Shown piece after piece: positions 27,508 to 35,600 of a stretch of 64,000 nucleotides of DNA (position 1 is its first letter; each line of letters begins with the position of its first letter). The stretch is from Caldisericales bacterium (GTDB lineage: Bacteria; Caldisericota; Caldisericia; JAAYUI01), in the NCBI GenBank assembly GCA_012517765.1, contig JAAYUI010000007.1, forward strand, positions 1 to 64,000, given 5' to 3'. Under the pieces are notes generated by a model that did not search any database, was not told the DNA's origin, and saw nothing but the letters and a program-made list of their open reading frames with translations. A program made the position numbers and the translations under genes.

Positions 27508-28559
27508 CTTGATATCGCCAGCAGGATTTCTGCAATACGCCTTCCGGCATCCTGATGCATGCAGTTCCTGGGATTTCTCTGTTTGGCCAGCATTGAAAAA
27601 ATTGCCTCTTCAAATCTTTCTCTGGTTTGTGACTCCTCCAGTACAACACAATTGCCCTTCCCCAAAAGATATGTAGCATTGGACATTTGATGATTGTTTA
27701 TGGAAAGTGCCCTGGGAACTAGAATAGCCGGGACTCCGGAGCACTCGATTTCCGAAACAGTCATTGCACCAGCTCTAGCTACCATTGTATCTGCCACAGA
27801 ATATGCCAGGTCCATCTCCCCAAGATACTCCAGAAGTACAGCATTTTTGTAATTCCTGGAGTTAAAAATCTCTTTTGTTTCACTGTAGGTTTTCGAACCT
27901 GAAATCAGCAACCACTGGATTCCATTCTTTTGGACAGTCTCTTTGCTTAAAGACAAAAAAGCATCATTGAGTATCTTGGCGCCTTGTGAACCACCAAAAA
28001 TGACAACGGTCTTTCTCTCCGGATCAAGTCCAAGTTTTTTATAAGCCTCAGGTTTTTTTGGCTCAATGCTGCTCCATCTTATTGGGTTTCCCACCACCCT
28101 CACTTTGCCAGCCGGAAAACCAATCGTGCCCTCAAAACCAACCATCACCAAATCAGTTCTGCGTGATAGGAGCCTGTTTGCCCTTCCGCCAACGGCATTC
28201 TGTTCGTGAAGTGCGACAGGGACACCTTTTTTTGATGCAGCAACAACAAGAGGAACTGACGAGAAATTACCCATACCAAGAACACATGATGGTTTCAACT
28301 CATCGATCAGCCTGTTTGCGACTCTTATTCCGCTGTTGAGGGTGCTTAGGTATTTTATGAATTTGGCAGGGTTCATCGATGGAGACAGCGCAGGGATGGA
28401 CCTTCTCTCAAACTCCATTGAAACGGTATTTTCAAGTTCTGACCCCAAACCGGCAAGAACGACCTTAAACCCCATGTCCCTAAGTTCTTTTGCAATTGCT
28501 ACGGCCGGCAAAATATGCCCCCCGGTACCACCGGCACCTATAATGACAGTCTTGGTCAT
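27504..28559 (-). CDS. murG: Undecaprenyl-PP-MurNAc-pentapeptide GlcNAc transferase
   Basis: MurG makes lipid II from lipid I on the inner membrane face. This 351-residue GT28-type protein has the N-terminal GAGGTGGHILPA loop, the acceptor-site HEQNAVGGRANRLL, and the C-terminal donor-site block FGGSQGAKILND and GAMTVSEI. The start overlaps ftsW by four bases. Confidence 0.97.
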   Translation of the reverse strand: MTKTVIIGAGGTGGHILPAVAIAKELRDMGFKVVLAGLGSELENTVSMEFERRSIPALSPSMNPAKFIKYLSTLNSGIRVANRLIDELKPSCVLGMGNFSSVPLVVAASKKGVPVALHEQNAVGGRANRLLSRRTDLVMVGFEGTIGFPAGKVRVVGNPIRWSSIEPKKPEAYKKLGLDPERKTVVIFGGSQGAKILNDAFLSLSKETVQKNGIQWLLISGSKTYSETKEIFNSRNYKNAVLLEYLGEMDLAYSVADTMVARAGAMTVSEIECSGVPAILVPRALSINNHQMSNATYLLGKGNCVVLEESQTRERFEEAIFSMLAKQRNPRNCMHQDAGRRIAEILLAISR

Positions 28560-29674
28560 GTTAGCTCCTGGCGATTGTTTCTGTCTATGGCAAACAGTAT
28601 ACCCACCTCAATCATGTTGACAATGAGCGAGGTGCCACCAGCAGACAGGAACGGGAGCGTAACTCCAGTTACGGGCAGAAGACCTGTTGCAACAGCCATG
28701 TTTATAAAACCTTGAAGACCGATATGAAGGCCTATACCAAGAGCCACAAGATAAGAAAACAGATTTTTTGATCTGGATGCAATCCTGATTGCACGGACAA
28801 CAAACAGCACAAACATGGCTATAACAAAAATGGCTCCTACAAAACCAAGCTCTTCAACAACAAGTGAAAACACAAAATCACTTTCCACCATTGGCAATCG
28901 CCCAAATTTTTGCTGGCCATAAAAAAGTCCTGAACCAAAAAACCCTCCATTTGCAATGGCAATCAGCGACTGCACCATCTGGTACGACACATTGTCTGAA
29001 AGGTTGGGATTTAATGGGTCCAGCCAGGCCGTTATCCTGTCTTTCCAGTACGCAACTCTGGTCAGACTCTCATAAAGTACACCCAGCACAAAGAGTGCGC
29101 CAAGAAAAATGAGGCCCCATATAGGAGCACCGCTCAAAAAATACTGTGTTACGAATATTGTCAAAATGACTATTGTCGAGCCAAGGTCAGGGCTCCTGAG
29201 AACAAGAATTGCTGGCAGGCCAAACATCAGAAAAAGCTTGAATACATCCTTTGCGGGCATCTTCCTTGGTTCCCTTGCCGAGAGATAGGACGCAATGGAA
29301 AGTATCAGCCCAACCTTTGCAAGCTCCGAGGGCTGAAAAGACTGGCCGGCAATCTCGATCCATCTGGTTGAGTAATTAATTGTCACTCCGAAACCAGGGA
29401 CATAAAGCAGCACAAGAAGACCTATGGCCAAAAAATAAATTGGATAAGCAAGAAGTTTTATGGTGTCAATGCTAGATCTGAATGCTACAAAGCCAGCGAC
29501 AAGACCTATAATAAAAGCCACAAATTGCTTGAAAAACAGGTAGCCAGATGATGGAACTTCACCTACAAAAGCTTTTCCAACACCAGCAGAATAGACGGCC
29601 AGAAGGCCGATACCAACCAGCGAAAGTGTTGAGAAAAGAAGCCCCTTGTCAAAAACGTAAGCCCTTTTGGGCAA
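28556..29674 (-). CDS. ftsW: FtsW-type SEDS peptidoglycan polymerase
   Basis: This 372-residue SEDS protein has about ten helices and conserved motifs STRWIEIAGQSFQPSEL and GLFYGQQKFGRLPMVESDFVFS. FtsW polymerises septal lipid II together with a class B PBP. Its place between murD and murG in the dcw order favours FtsW over RodA. Translation starts at TTG 29674 with AGGAGGTGAGG upstream, inside the 3' end of murD (26-base overlap). Confidence 0.94.
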   Translation of the reverse strand: MPKRAYVFDKGLLFSTLSLVGIGLLAVYSAGVGKAFVGEVPSSGYLFFKQFVAFIIGLVAGFVAFRSSIDTIKLLAYPIYFLAIGLLVLLYVPGFGVTINYSTRWIEIAGQSFQPSELAKVGLILSIASYLSAREPRKMPAKDVFKLFLMFGLPAILVLRSPDLGSTIVILTIFVTQYFLSGAPIWGLIFLGALFVLGVLYESLTRVAYWKDRITAWLDPLNPNLSDNVSYQMVQSLIAIANGGFFGSGLFYGQQKFGRLPMVESDFVFSLVVEELGFVGAIFVIAMFVLFVVRAIRIASRSKNLFSYLVALGIGLHIGLQGFINMAVATGLLPVTGVTLPFLSAGGTSLIVNMIEVGILFAIDRNNRQELT

Positions 29675-31037
29675 ACTCCCTCACCTCCTGGCAGAACATC
29701 CTGCCCCGGTGTTCGTAATCCCTGAATTGGTCAAAACTGGCACAGGCTGGTGAGAGAAGAACAGTATCACCAGGTTTTGCAATCGTGATGGCCTTTCTTA
29801 TGGCTTCCGACTGATCTCTGACCATTATGATTCTTTCAAAACCACCATCCCTAAGAGCCTTTTCAATCTTTGGGGCAGTAGCACCATGGAGAACCACATA
29901 TCTCACTTCATTAAAATTACCAGCAAGTTCTGAAAAATCGGAACCTTTTTCAGAACCACCAAGGATTATGACAAAAGGTCCTGGAAGCGATTTAACCGCG
30001 AGAATCGTTGCTTCAGGCTTTGTTGACTTTGAATCATTGATAAATTTGATCCCTTCCCACTCACCGACAAGCTGGAGTCTGTGTTCTAGCGGAACAAAAT
30101 CTTTTGCTGTTAAAAGGGCAACTACAGGATCAACACCAAATCTCGATACCGCAAGCGAGGCGGCCATCAGATTGAGTGCATTGAAGTCCCCGACAAGCTG
30201 GTAATCGGAGAGGAATGAAACTCTTTTCCCTCTTATGTAAATTTCTTTTCCATCAAAATGGGCTTCGATGTTCGGGCCGTTTTTTCTTGAGAATGAAGCT
30301 ACATTGGCACACGTTTTTCCATCAAGAGAAGAACTCCATTTGTCATCTGCATTCACTACAACGAGGTCCTCTCCATCCATCCTTGCGAGCACTTTTTCCT
30401 TCAAAGACGCATACTCTTCCATGCTTGCGTGCCTGTTAAGATGATCTTGCGACAGGTTTGTGAAAACGGCAGTCTTTGGGTGGAAAGTTTCCATCAATTC
30501 GCACTGAAAAGATGAAACTTCAATTGAGAGCACCCAGTCTGGCCTGGCTTCGACAACATGGTTTGAAAGGGCATCACCTATATTTCCAACCGGCCTGCTT
30601 TTTATTCCAGCCTTGTTCAGCATGTGGGCAATCAGGGCAGTTGTTGTTGATTTACCGGAAGTACCGGTCACCGCAGCATAACTACATGGCAAAAGCCATG
30701 CAGCCAGATCAAGCTCCCCCCTGAGAGGGATTGAAAGCGATCTTGCCTTGACGAGCACCTCAGAATTCATTGGTATCCCAGGGGAAACAACAATCATGTC
30801 GGAGGCGAAAACCCTCTCCGAATGGCCACCTGTTTCAAATGGGAGCCCAAGGGATTCAAGTCCCTCGACATTACCGGAGTCAGAGCAAAACAACTTCGCA
30901 CCAATATCAGAAAGAAGTTTTGCAACAGCTCTTCCAGAACGCCCCATGCCTAGGACTGAAATTTTCCTGCCCTTCAAAAAAGAAAATGCTTCCTGGTTCA
31001 CAATTGAATTGATAACCTCAAGCCGGGTGCAAATCAA
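29649..31037 (-). CDS. murD: UDP-N-acetylmuramoyl-L-alanine--D-glutamate ligase
   Basis: MurD adds D-Glu to the stem peptide. This protein has up to 462 residues. The N-terminal loop ISVLGMGRSGRAVAKLL and the ATP loop GTSGKSTTTALIAHML are clear, as are the FTNLSQDHLNRH and NDSKSTKPEAT motifs. The start is uncertain: the frame begins at TTG 31037 with no good SD, and GTG 31001 (450 residues) fits family N termini as well. It is the first gene of the murD-ftsW-murG-murC-murB run. The remaining dcw genes are not in this window. Confidence 0.94.
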   Translation of the reverse strand: MICTRLEVINSIVNQEAFSFLKGRKISVLGMGRSGRAVAKLLSDIGAKLFCSDSGNVEGLESLGLPFETGGHSERVFASDMIVVSPGIPMNSEVLVKARSLSIPLRGELDLAAWLLPCSYAAVTGTSGKSTTTALIAHMLNKAGIKSRPVGNIGDALSNHVVEARPDWVLSIEVSSFQCELMETFHPKTAVFTNLSQDHLNRHASMEEYASLKEKVLARMDGEDLVVVNADDKWSSSLDGKTCANVASFSRKNGPNIEAHFDGKEIYIRGKRVSFLSDYQLVGDFNALNLMAASLAVSRFGVDPVVALLTAKDFVPLEHRLQLVGEWEGIKFINDSKSTKPEATILAVKSLPGPFVIILGGSEKGSDFSELAGNFNEVRYVVLHGATAPKIEKALRDGGFERIIMVRDQSEAIRKAITIAKPGDTVLLSPACASFDQFRDYEHRGRMFCQEVREFAQKGLRF

Positions 31038-31197
31038 CCCCGTGGCAACTTTCTCTTGCCAGTCAAACCAGGATCATCCATACAAACATTCTTTCAACAA
31101 CGATTTTCGGCCCTCCAGAATGAAATCTGCAATATAGGCAAGATATAATTTTAGGTAACCTTTAATTTGAAATAAGGCCCAATATAACAAACAAGTC

Positions 31198-31225
31198 TTG
31201 ACATATCTGCTTCCGTTAATATAAA
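31198..31225 (+). promoter_or_regulatory. Promoter for the secreted propeller gene
   Basis: TTGACA (31198-31203), a 16-base spacer and TATAAA (31220-31225) lie about 45 bases upstream of the proposed ATT start at 31271. The -35 is perfect and the -10 matches 5 of 6. The gap 31038-31270 also separates this gene from the divergent murD. Confidence 0.65.
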
Positions 31226-31270
31226 AACCTGTGAAAAACAGGCTGGAAACCATACATAGGAGGAATTGCC

Positions 31271-32728
31271 ATTAACACGTCTAGATTTAGGGTAACCATG
31301 GTTTTTTTGCTGGCCATCCAGATCTTTCTTCCACATAGTGCTCCAGCCAAATGCATGGCGCCCGATCTTGAGAATTACACTTTTCATGGCATCTCAAGCA
31401 ACAATGAACTAGTGGTGTCCAGTCAAAGCGAAATCTTCTGGCTGACAAAAAATGGAATTCAAAATTCCATCCCGGCCAACAGGGTGTTTTCAACCCCAGG
31501 GGCTGACAGAATATACTTCATGGTAGATGAAAAACTCATGTCAACTGATATGGAACAAGACCAGATATTAGAAATAGATACGATTCTGCCTGTTGACGGC
31601 ACCGTTGAGGCATCAGGCAAATGGCTCATCACACAAACTAGTCTTGGGACGGAGCTTTTTTATAACTGCATGACACAGGCAAGGCTCGAAGGACTATGGT
31701 CTTTTTCTGCCTGTGACAACAATAGTTTTCTACTTGTCGGCAAGGTGGGGATTGGTGCAATGCTGCTTTCAAAAAATGGGCAGGTGCTTGGTGAATCAGC
31801 TCTACCCGGGGAATTCCGTTATGCAGGCAAATATATTCTGTGCACCGGAGTTGAAGGCTGTGAATTGCTTTCAAAAGAAAACCTCTCGTCACTTTGCAAA
31901 TTACCAGCAATGGACAGCTACATGGTCCAGAATGGCCATATAATTGGAAAAAACGCACAGGGCAAGACTACTTTTACAATCGACAACGGCATGTTGGCAG
32001 GAAAACAAATGCCGGAACTATATTCCGAATACTTCGCACAAGGTAATCTGGTCGGGTTTGATGCTGATGGGAGATATAAAGCATACACCCTACCAGAATT
32101 CAAGCCAATCAAATTACCCGACATTTCCATGAAGTCGAAATGGTACTGGTTCAAAGAGGCTGGCAGTTTCATCATCATTGAGGGTGATGGCGAAGAGTGC
32201 ATGGCCATTGACCTGGAAACAGCGATGCCATTTGCAAAAGTGCCAAAACCAGCCAGTGCTTCCGGAGAATACCTTGTGTACTCAGCTGTAAACCAGGTAG
32301 TGATACACAAAATCAACGGCGAAAAAATAACACCTGATTGCATCAGAATCGCTGCAGATAACGGTATCAGGCACCCAAAACCAAGGATGATATCTTCCCA
32401 GGGGAATAGATGTACACTGATATACATCAATGAGCATGAAAGCACTATGCTCGCAAGGGTAGACACCTTAACAAACTCCAAAATAGTGGAGCAGAACATA
32501 ACCGGATACACCGCCAAGATTGTTTTCTGTCCGGCAGAATCATCAGCAATCCCTTACTCAAAGACAATAGATACAGTAGATTCTTCATCTATGGAAAACC
32601 TGAAGAGAACTGGCCACAACAGGGCTAGTATAGGTTTTATATCTGGAGACGGACAGTCTGTCACCATCATTTCACCGACAAATGGTGAAACAAACGAATA
32701 TTCCTTGATTGAGAAGCCATCCAATTGA
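31271..32728 (+). CDS. Exported beta-propeller-like protein, probable ATT start
   Basis: I do not recognise a family. The predicted 485-residue protein has a signal peptide and then repeated short beta-rich blocks (patterns like NELVVSSQSEIFWLTKNG and GKWLITQTSLG) that suggest a propeller. The first ATG (31298) gives a signal peptide with no positive charge and only AGGG upstream. An in-frame ATT at 31271 lies six bases after a perfect AGGAGGA and adds nine residues with two arginines, giving a normal signal peptide. The downstream neighbour is a gamma-carbonic anhydrase-like gene. No function is proposed. Confidence 0.7.
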   Translation: MNTSRFRVTMVFLLAIQIFLPHSAPAKCMAPDLENYTFHGISSNNELVVSSQSEIFWLTKNGIQNSIPANRVFSTPGADRIYFMVDEKLMSTDMEQDQILEIDTILPVDGTVEASGKWLITQTSLGTELFYNCMTQARLEGLWSFSACDNNSFLLVGKVGIGAMLLSKNGQVLGESALPGEFRYAGKYILCTGVEGCELLSKENLSSLCKLPAMDSYMVQNGHIIGKNAQGKTTFTIDNGMLAGKQMPELYSEYFAQGNLVGFDADGRYKAYTLPEFKPIKLPDISMKSKWYWFKEAGSFIIIEGDGEECMAIDLETAMPFAKVPKPASASGEYLVYSAVNQVVIHKINGEKITPDCIRIAADNGIRHPKPRMISSQGNRCTLIYINEHESTMLARVDTLTNSKIVEQNITGYTAKIVFCPAESSAIPYSKTIDTVDSSSMENLKRTGHNRASIGFISGDGQSVTIISPTNGETNEYSLIEKPSN

Positions 32729-32769
32729 CATGGCAATCCCCTTGCTTAGAATCTGACCCGAGGCCAGAG

Positions 32770-33306
32770 ATGCTAAGAGAATTTGAGGGTTCACGCCCAA
32801 AGATAGCCAAGGGCGTGTTTGTTGACCCAACTGCAATAATCATAGGCAATGCCATTATTGCACAAAAATGTTCGGTATGGCCAGGTGCAATTGTCAGGGC
32901 AGACATCAACACCATCACTATTGGTGAAATGTCAAATGTACAGGAGTTCGTTTCAATACATGTCGAAACAGAAACACCAACAAAGATTGGAAGTGGAGTC
33001 ACAATCGGGCACAGTGCAACACTCCACGGTTGTCAGATTGATGATTTTTCGCTTATTGGAATTGGTTCGATCATCCTGGACAGGTCAAAAATCGGCCACC
33101 ACTGCATGATTGGTGCTGGGACACTCATACCACCAGGCAAGACAATTCCTCCACGCTCACTTGTTATGGGGAGCCCCGGAAAAGTCATCAGGGAACTGAC
33201 TGACGAGGAATGCAGAAACCTCGAGATTCATGCTCAAAAATACTTCTTGCTTTCAGAAAAACACAAAGGAGAAATTTATGGCAAAGAACAAAAACAGAAT
33301 CAGTAA
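32770..33306 (+). CDS. Gamma-carbonic anhydrase-like hexapeptide-repeat protein
   Basis: This 178-residue left-handed beta-helix protein of the gamma-CA/YrdA family has the three zinc-ligand histidines in place: His64 (SIHVE), His81 and His86 (IGHSATLHGC). Hexapeptide repeats span about 15-150, followed by a C-terminal helix. Family members are carbonic anhydrases or related metal-binding trimers; activity here is not certain. The frame is open from TTG 32725, but ATG 32770 fits the family N terminus and has GAGG nearby. Its 3' end overlaps the next gene by 29 bases. Confidence 0.86.
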   Translation: MLREFEGSRPKIAKGVFVDPTAIIIGNAIIAQKCSVWPGAIVRADINTITIGEMSNVQEFVSIHVETETPTKIGSGVTIGHSATLHGCQIDDFSLIGIGSIILDRSKIGHHCMIGAGTLIPPGKTIPPRSLVMGSPGKVIRELTDEECRNLEIHAQKYFLLSEKHKGEIYGKEQKQNQ

Positions 33307-34795
33307 ACAGCAGCACATTGAAGCACCACCACCAAAACCAAAAAATTTTGTAGACAAAGTTTTTAATCTCTCACACTCCGGATCAGACTGGAGGAGGGAA
33401 ATAATCGCAGGCATTACTGCATTTCTTGGCACAGCATTTCTTTTGCTTGTTGTTCCAAGGATCTTTGGGGTAGCATTCCAGCAAAATGGAATGATTGAAG
33501 AAACAATTGCTTTCGCAACCATTGTCGTTGTGGTCCTTGCAAACCTTGCGAGTGGAATTTTCACAAATCTGCCATACATCCTTGCCCCGTCAATCGCAAC
33601 AACCCTGGCAATGATGTCTGTGCTTACTTACATGTCAGATTCCCCCACCACAATGTTTGGACTCATTCTCATTGCAGGCGTAATCTTTCTGGCAATAACA
33701 CTTCTGCCTTTAAGAAAAATGCTGGTGGAAGCATTTCCAAAAGGCCTCAGGTACAGTGCGGTCTTGGGTCTGGGTCTCATGCTTGTTTTGATGGGCCTTC
33801 AGGCATCTGGTTTCTTCAGCACGACTCTTGGTAACGGCAAAATGGCGGAACAGCTGGCAGGACAGGTGTACAGCATCTTCCCTTACTTCCACTCAATCAG
33901 CATCTTTGACACAAGACTCCTTATGTTCCTTATAGGTCTGGTATCTGTCGGATATTTCATTTTCACAAAAGCAAAACACCCATACCTGTGGACAATCCTT
34001 CTGACAACGCTTATCGGTCTCTTCTTCATGTCCGAAACACTTGGCGGTGGAACGGCAAACACCGGCTGGGTTTCACCACACCCCGATTTCAAAAACATTT
34101 TTGATTTCAAATTTGGGCTAGCATACCTTCCAAACACGTCCCAGTGGTTATCAAGCAACTTCCTGAAAATGGACCTTATATCCATATTCGGCAAAACGGC
34201 GATCATAGGAATCGGGACTGTCGTGATGCTTGTTGTCAGGGACATATTCAGCGCGCCAGGAACACTGTTTGGCCTGGCAACACTTGAAGGCAGAATGGGT
34301 CCAAATGACAACAATTTCAAGCGCTCCGGACATGCATTGATTGTGCAGGGTGGATCAAAAGTATTGTCAGGTCTTCTTGGTGCTGCACCAGTCGAGTATG
34401 TTCCAGAATCGGCAATTGGCATTGCAGCAGGAGGAAAAACCGGAATAACAGCAGTTGTTTATGCTGGTTGCGCCATTCTTGCAATCTTCCTCATACCGCT
34501 GTTTAGGATCATCCCGATGGTTGCGCTCGCACCAGTGTTTATTGCAGTCGGTATTTCCTTCATAAAGTTTGCGCAGGAAATCAACTGGAAGGACGTGCTT
34601 GAGTCAATACCGGCAATAGTAGTCATCATCATGACAATGGTCACATGGAACATCGCCATAGCACTTATGTGGGGCATCATCATACAGCTCTGCCTTTGTG
34701 TGGCTGTATGGAAGTTTGAAAAAACAAATGCTGGCCTCTGGACGCTTGGAGTGGTTTCACTCGCTGGCCTGATTCTTTTCTACATGGGCCAATAA
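33278..34795 (+). CDS. NCS2/AzgA-type purine permease
   Basis: This 505-residue protein has about 12-13 helices. It starts with a Pro/Lys-rich cytoplasmic tail (1-35) and then the AzgA-like block REIIAGITAFLGTAFLLLVVP. AzgA-branch NCS2 proteins import hypoxanthine, guanine or adenine with protons. The conserved segments VEYVPESAIGIAAGGKTGITAV (split here as VEYVPESAIG and AAGGKTG) match the TM8-TM10 substrate region. ATG 33278 has AAGGAG upstream. The substrate is inferred from family only. Confidence 0.85.
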   Translation: MAKNKNRISKQQHIEAPPPKPKNFVDKVFNLSHSGSDWRREIIAGITAFLGTAFLLLVVPRIFGVAFQQNGMIEETIAFATIVVVVLANLASGIFTNLPYILAPSIATTLAMMSVLTYMSDSPTTMFGLILIAGVIFLAITLLPLRKMLVEAFPKGLRYSAVLGLGLMLVLMGLQASGFFSTTLGNGKMAEQLAGQVYSIFPYFHSISIFDTRLLMFLIGLVSVGYFIFTKAKHPYLWTILLTTLIGLFFMSETLGGGTANTGWVSPHPDFKNIFDFKFGLAYLPNTSQWLSSNFLKMDLISIFGKTAIIGIGTVVMLVVRDIFSAPGTLFGLATLEGRMGPNDNNFKRSGHALIVQGGSKVLSGLLGAAPVEYVPESAIGIAAGGKTGITAVVYAGCAILAIFLIPLFRIIPMVALAPVFIAVGISFIKFAQEINWKDVLESIPAIVVIIMTMVTWNIAIALMWGIIIQLCLCVAVWKFEKTNAGLWTLGVVSLAGLILFYMGQ

Positions 34796-34806
34796 AAACA
34801 GGATAA

Positions 34807-35490
34807 ATGGTAAGAATAACTTACATAGGACACTCGTGTGTGCTCATCCAGAGCAATGGCACCCAGGTGATAATTGACCCATACATAGAAAAGAATTCCA
34901 AGGCCATTTTACCTCCAAAGGGAGTCAACCCAAAACTGATTCTGGTGACCCATGGCCATCATGATCACCTTGGGGACACAGTCGCCCTGGCAAAAAAATG
35001 CAAGGCAAAGGTGATGGCAACATCAGAGTTGGCAGATTTTCTTGCCTCAAAAGGACTGGACGTCCTGCGTTCAAACTTTGGTGGAAAAATTCCGTTTGAT
35101 TTTGGATGGGTAAAGGTTTGGCCGGCCATGCATACATCATCATCAGAAGGGGTCGATTTTGGTCTTGCGGCAAGTTTCGTTGTCTCAATTGGTGGAAAAT
35201 CGATCTACCACGCAGGTGATACATGCCTGACCTCGGACATGGCTCTGATTGGTGAAGACAAACCCATCGATCTGGCCTGCCTGCCAATAGGCGGCGTATA
35301 CACAATGGGGATTGATGATGCCGTAAAAGCAGTTGGCCTTATAAAGCCACGAGTGGTTCTTCCGATACACTACAATACATTTGATGCAATAAGGGTCGAT
35401 CCGGAAGAATTCTCCCAGAAAATTGAGAAACTCGACATAAGAACAAAACCCGTCGTTCTAAACTCTGGCGAACAGCTGGAATTAACGTAA
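34807..35490 (+). CDS. UPF0173 metal-dependent hydrolase (metallo-beta-lactamase fold)
   Basis: This 227-residue protein opens with the UPF0173/UlaG-like motif ITYIGHSCVLI. It has the metal-binding THGHHDHLGD, a third His in MHTSSSEG, HAGDT and a final PIHYNTF. These are the usual ligands of the MBL fold. The substrate is unknown for most of the family. An SD (AGGA) lies five bases upstream. It ends just before a clear terminator. Confidence 0.9.
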   Translation: MVRITYIGHSCVLIQSNGTQVIIDPYIEKNSKAILPPKGVNPKLILVTHGHHDHLGDTVALAKKCKAKVMATSELADFLASKGLDVLRSNFGGKIPFDFGWVKVWPAMHTSSSEGVDFGLAASFVVSIGGKSIYHAGDTCLTSDMALIGEDKPIDLACLPIGGVYTMGIDDAVKAVGLIKPRVVLPIHYNTFDAIRVDPEEFSQKIEKLDIRTKPVVLNSGEQLELT

Positions 35491-35509
35491 GATACTTTGC
35501 ATATAAAAC

Positions 35510-35536
35510 AAAAAGCCCCCGATTTGGGGGCTTTTT
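35510..35536 (+). terminator. Rho-independent terminator after the UPF0173 gene
   Basis: AAAAAGCCCCC and GGGGGCTTTTT pair across GATTT, followed by GTTTTTTG. This is a classic intrinsic terminator that closes the 31271-35490 run. Confidence 0.92.
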
Positions 35537-35600
35537 GTTTTTTGAGGGTTTGTTCATTGACTTTGAAAAGGCCAAGCCGTACTTTCTTAATGGAGGTATC

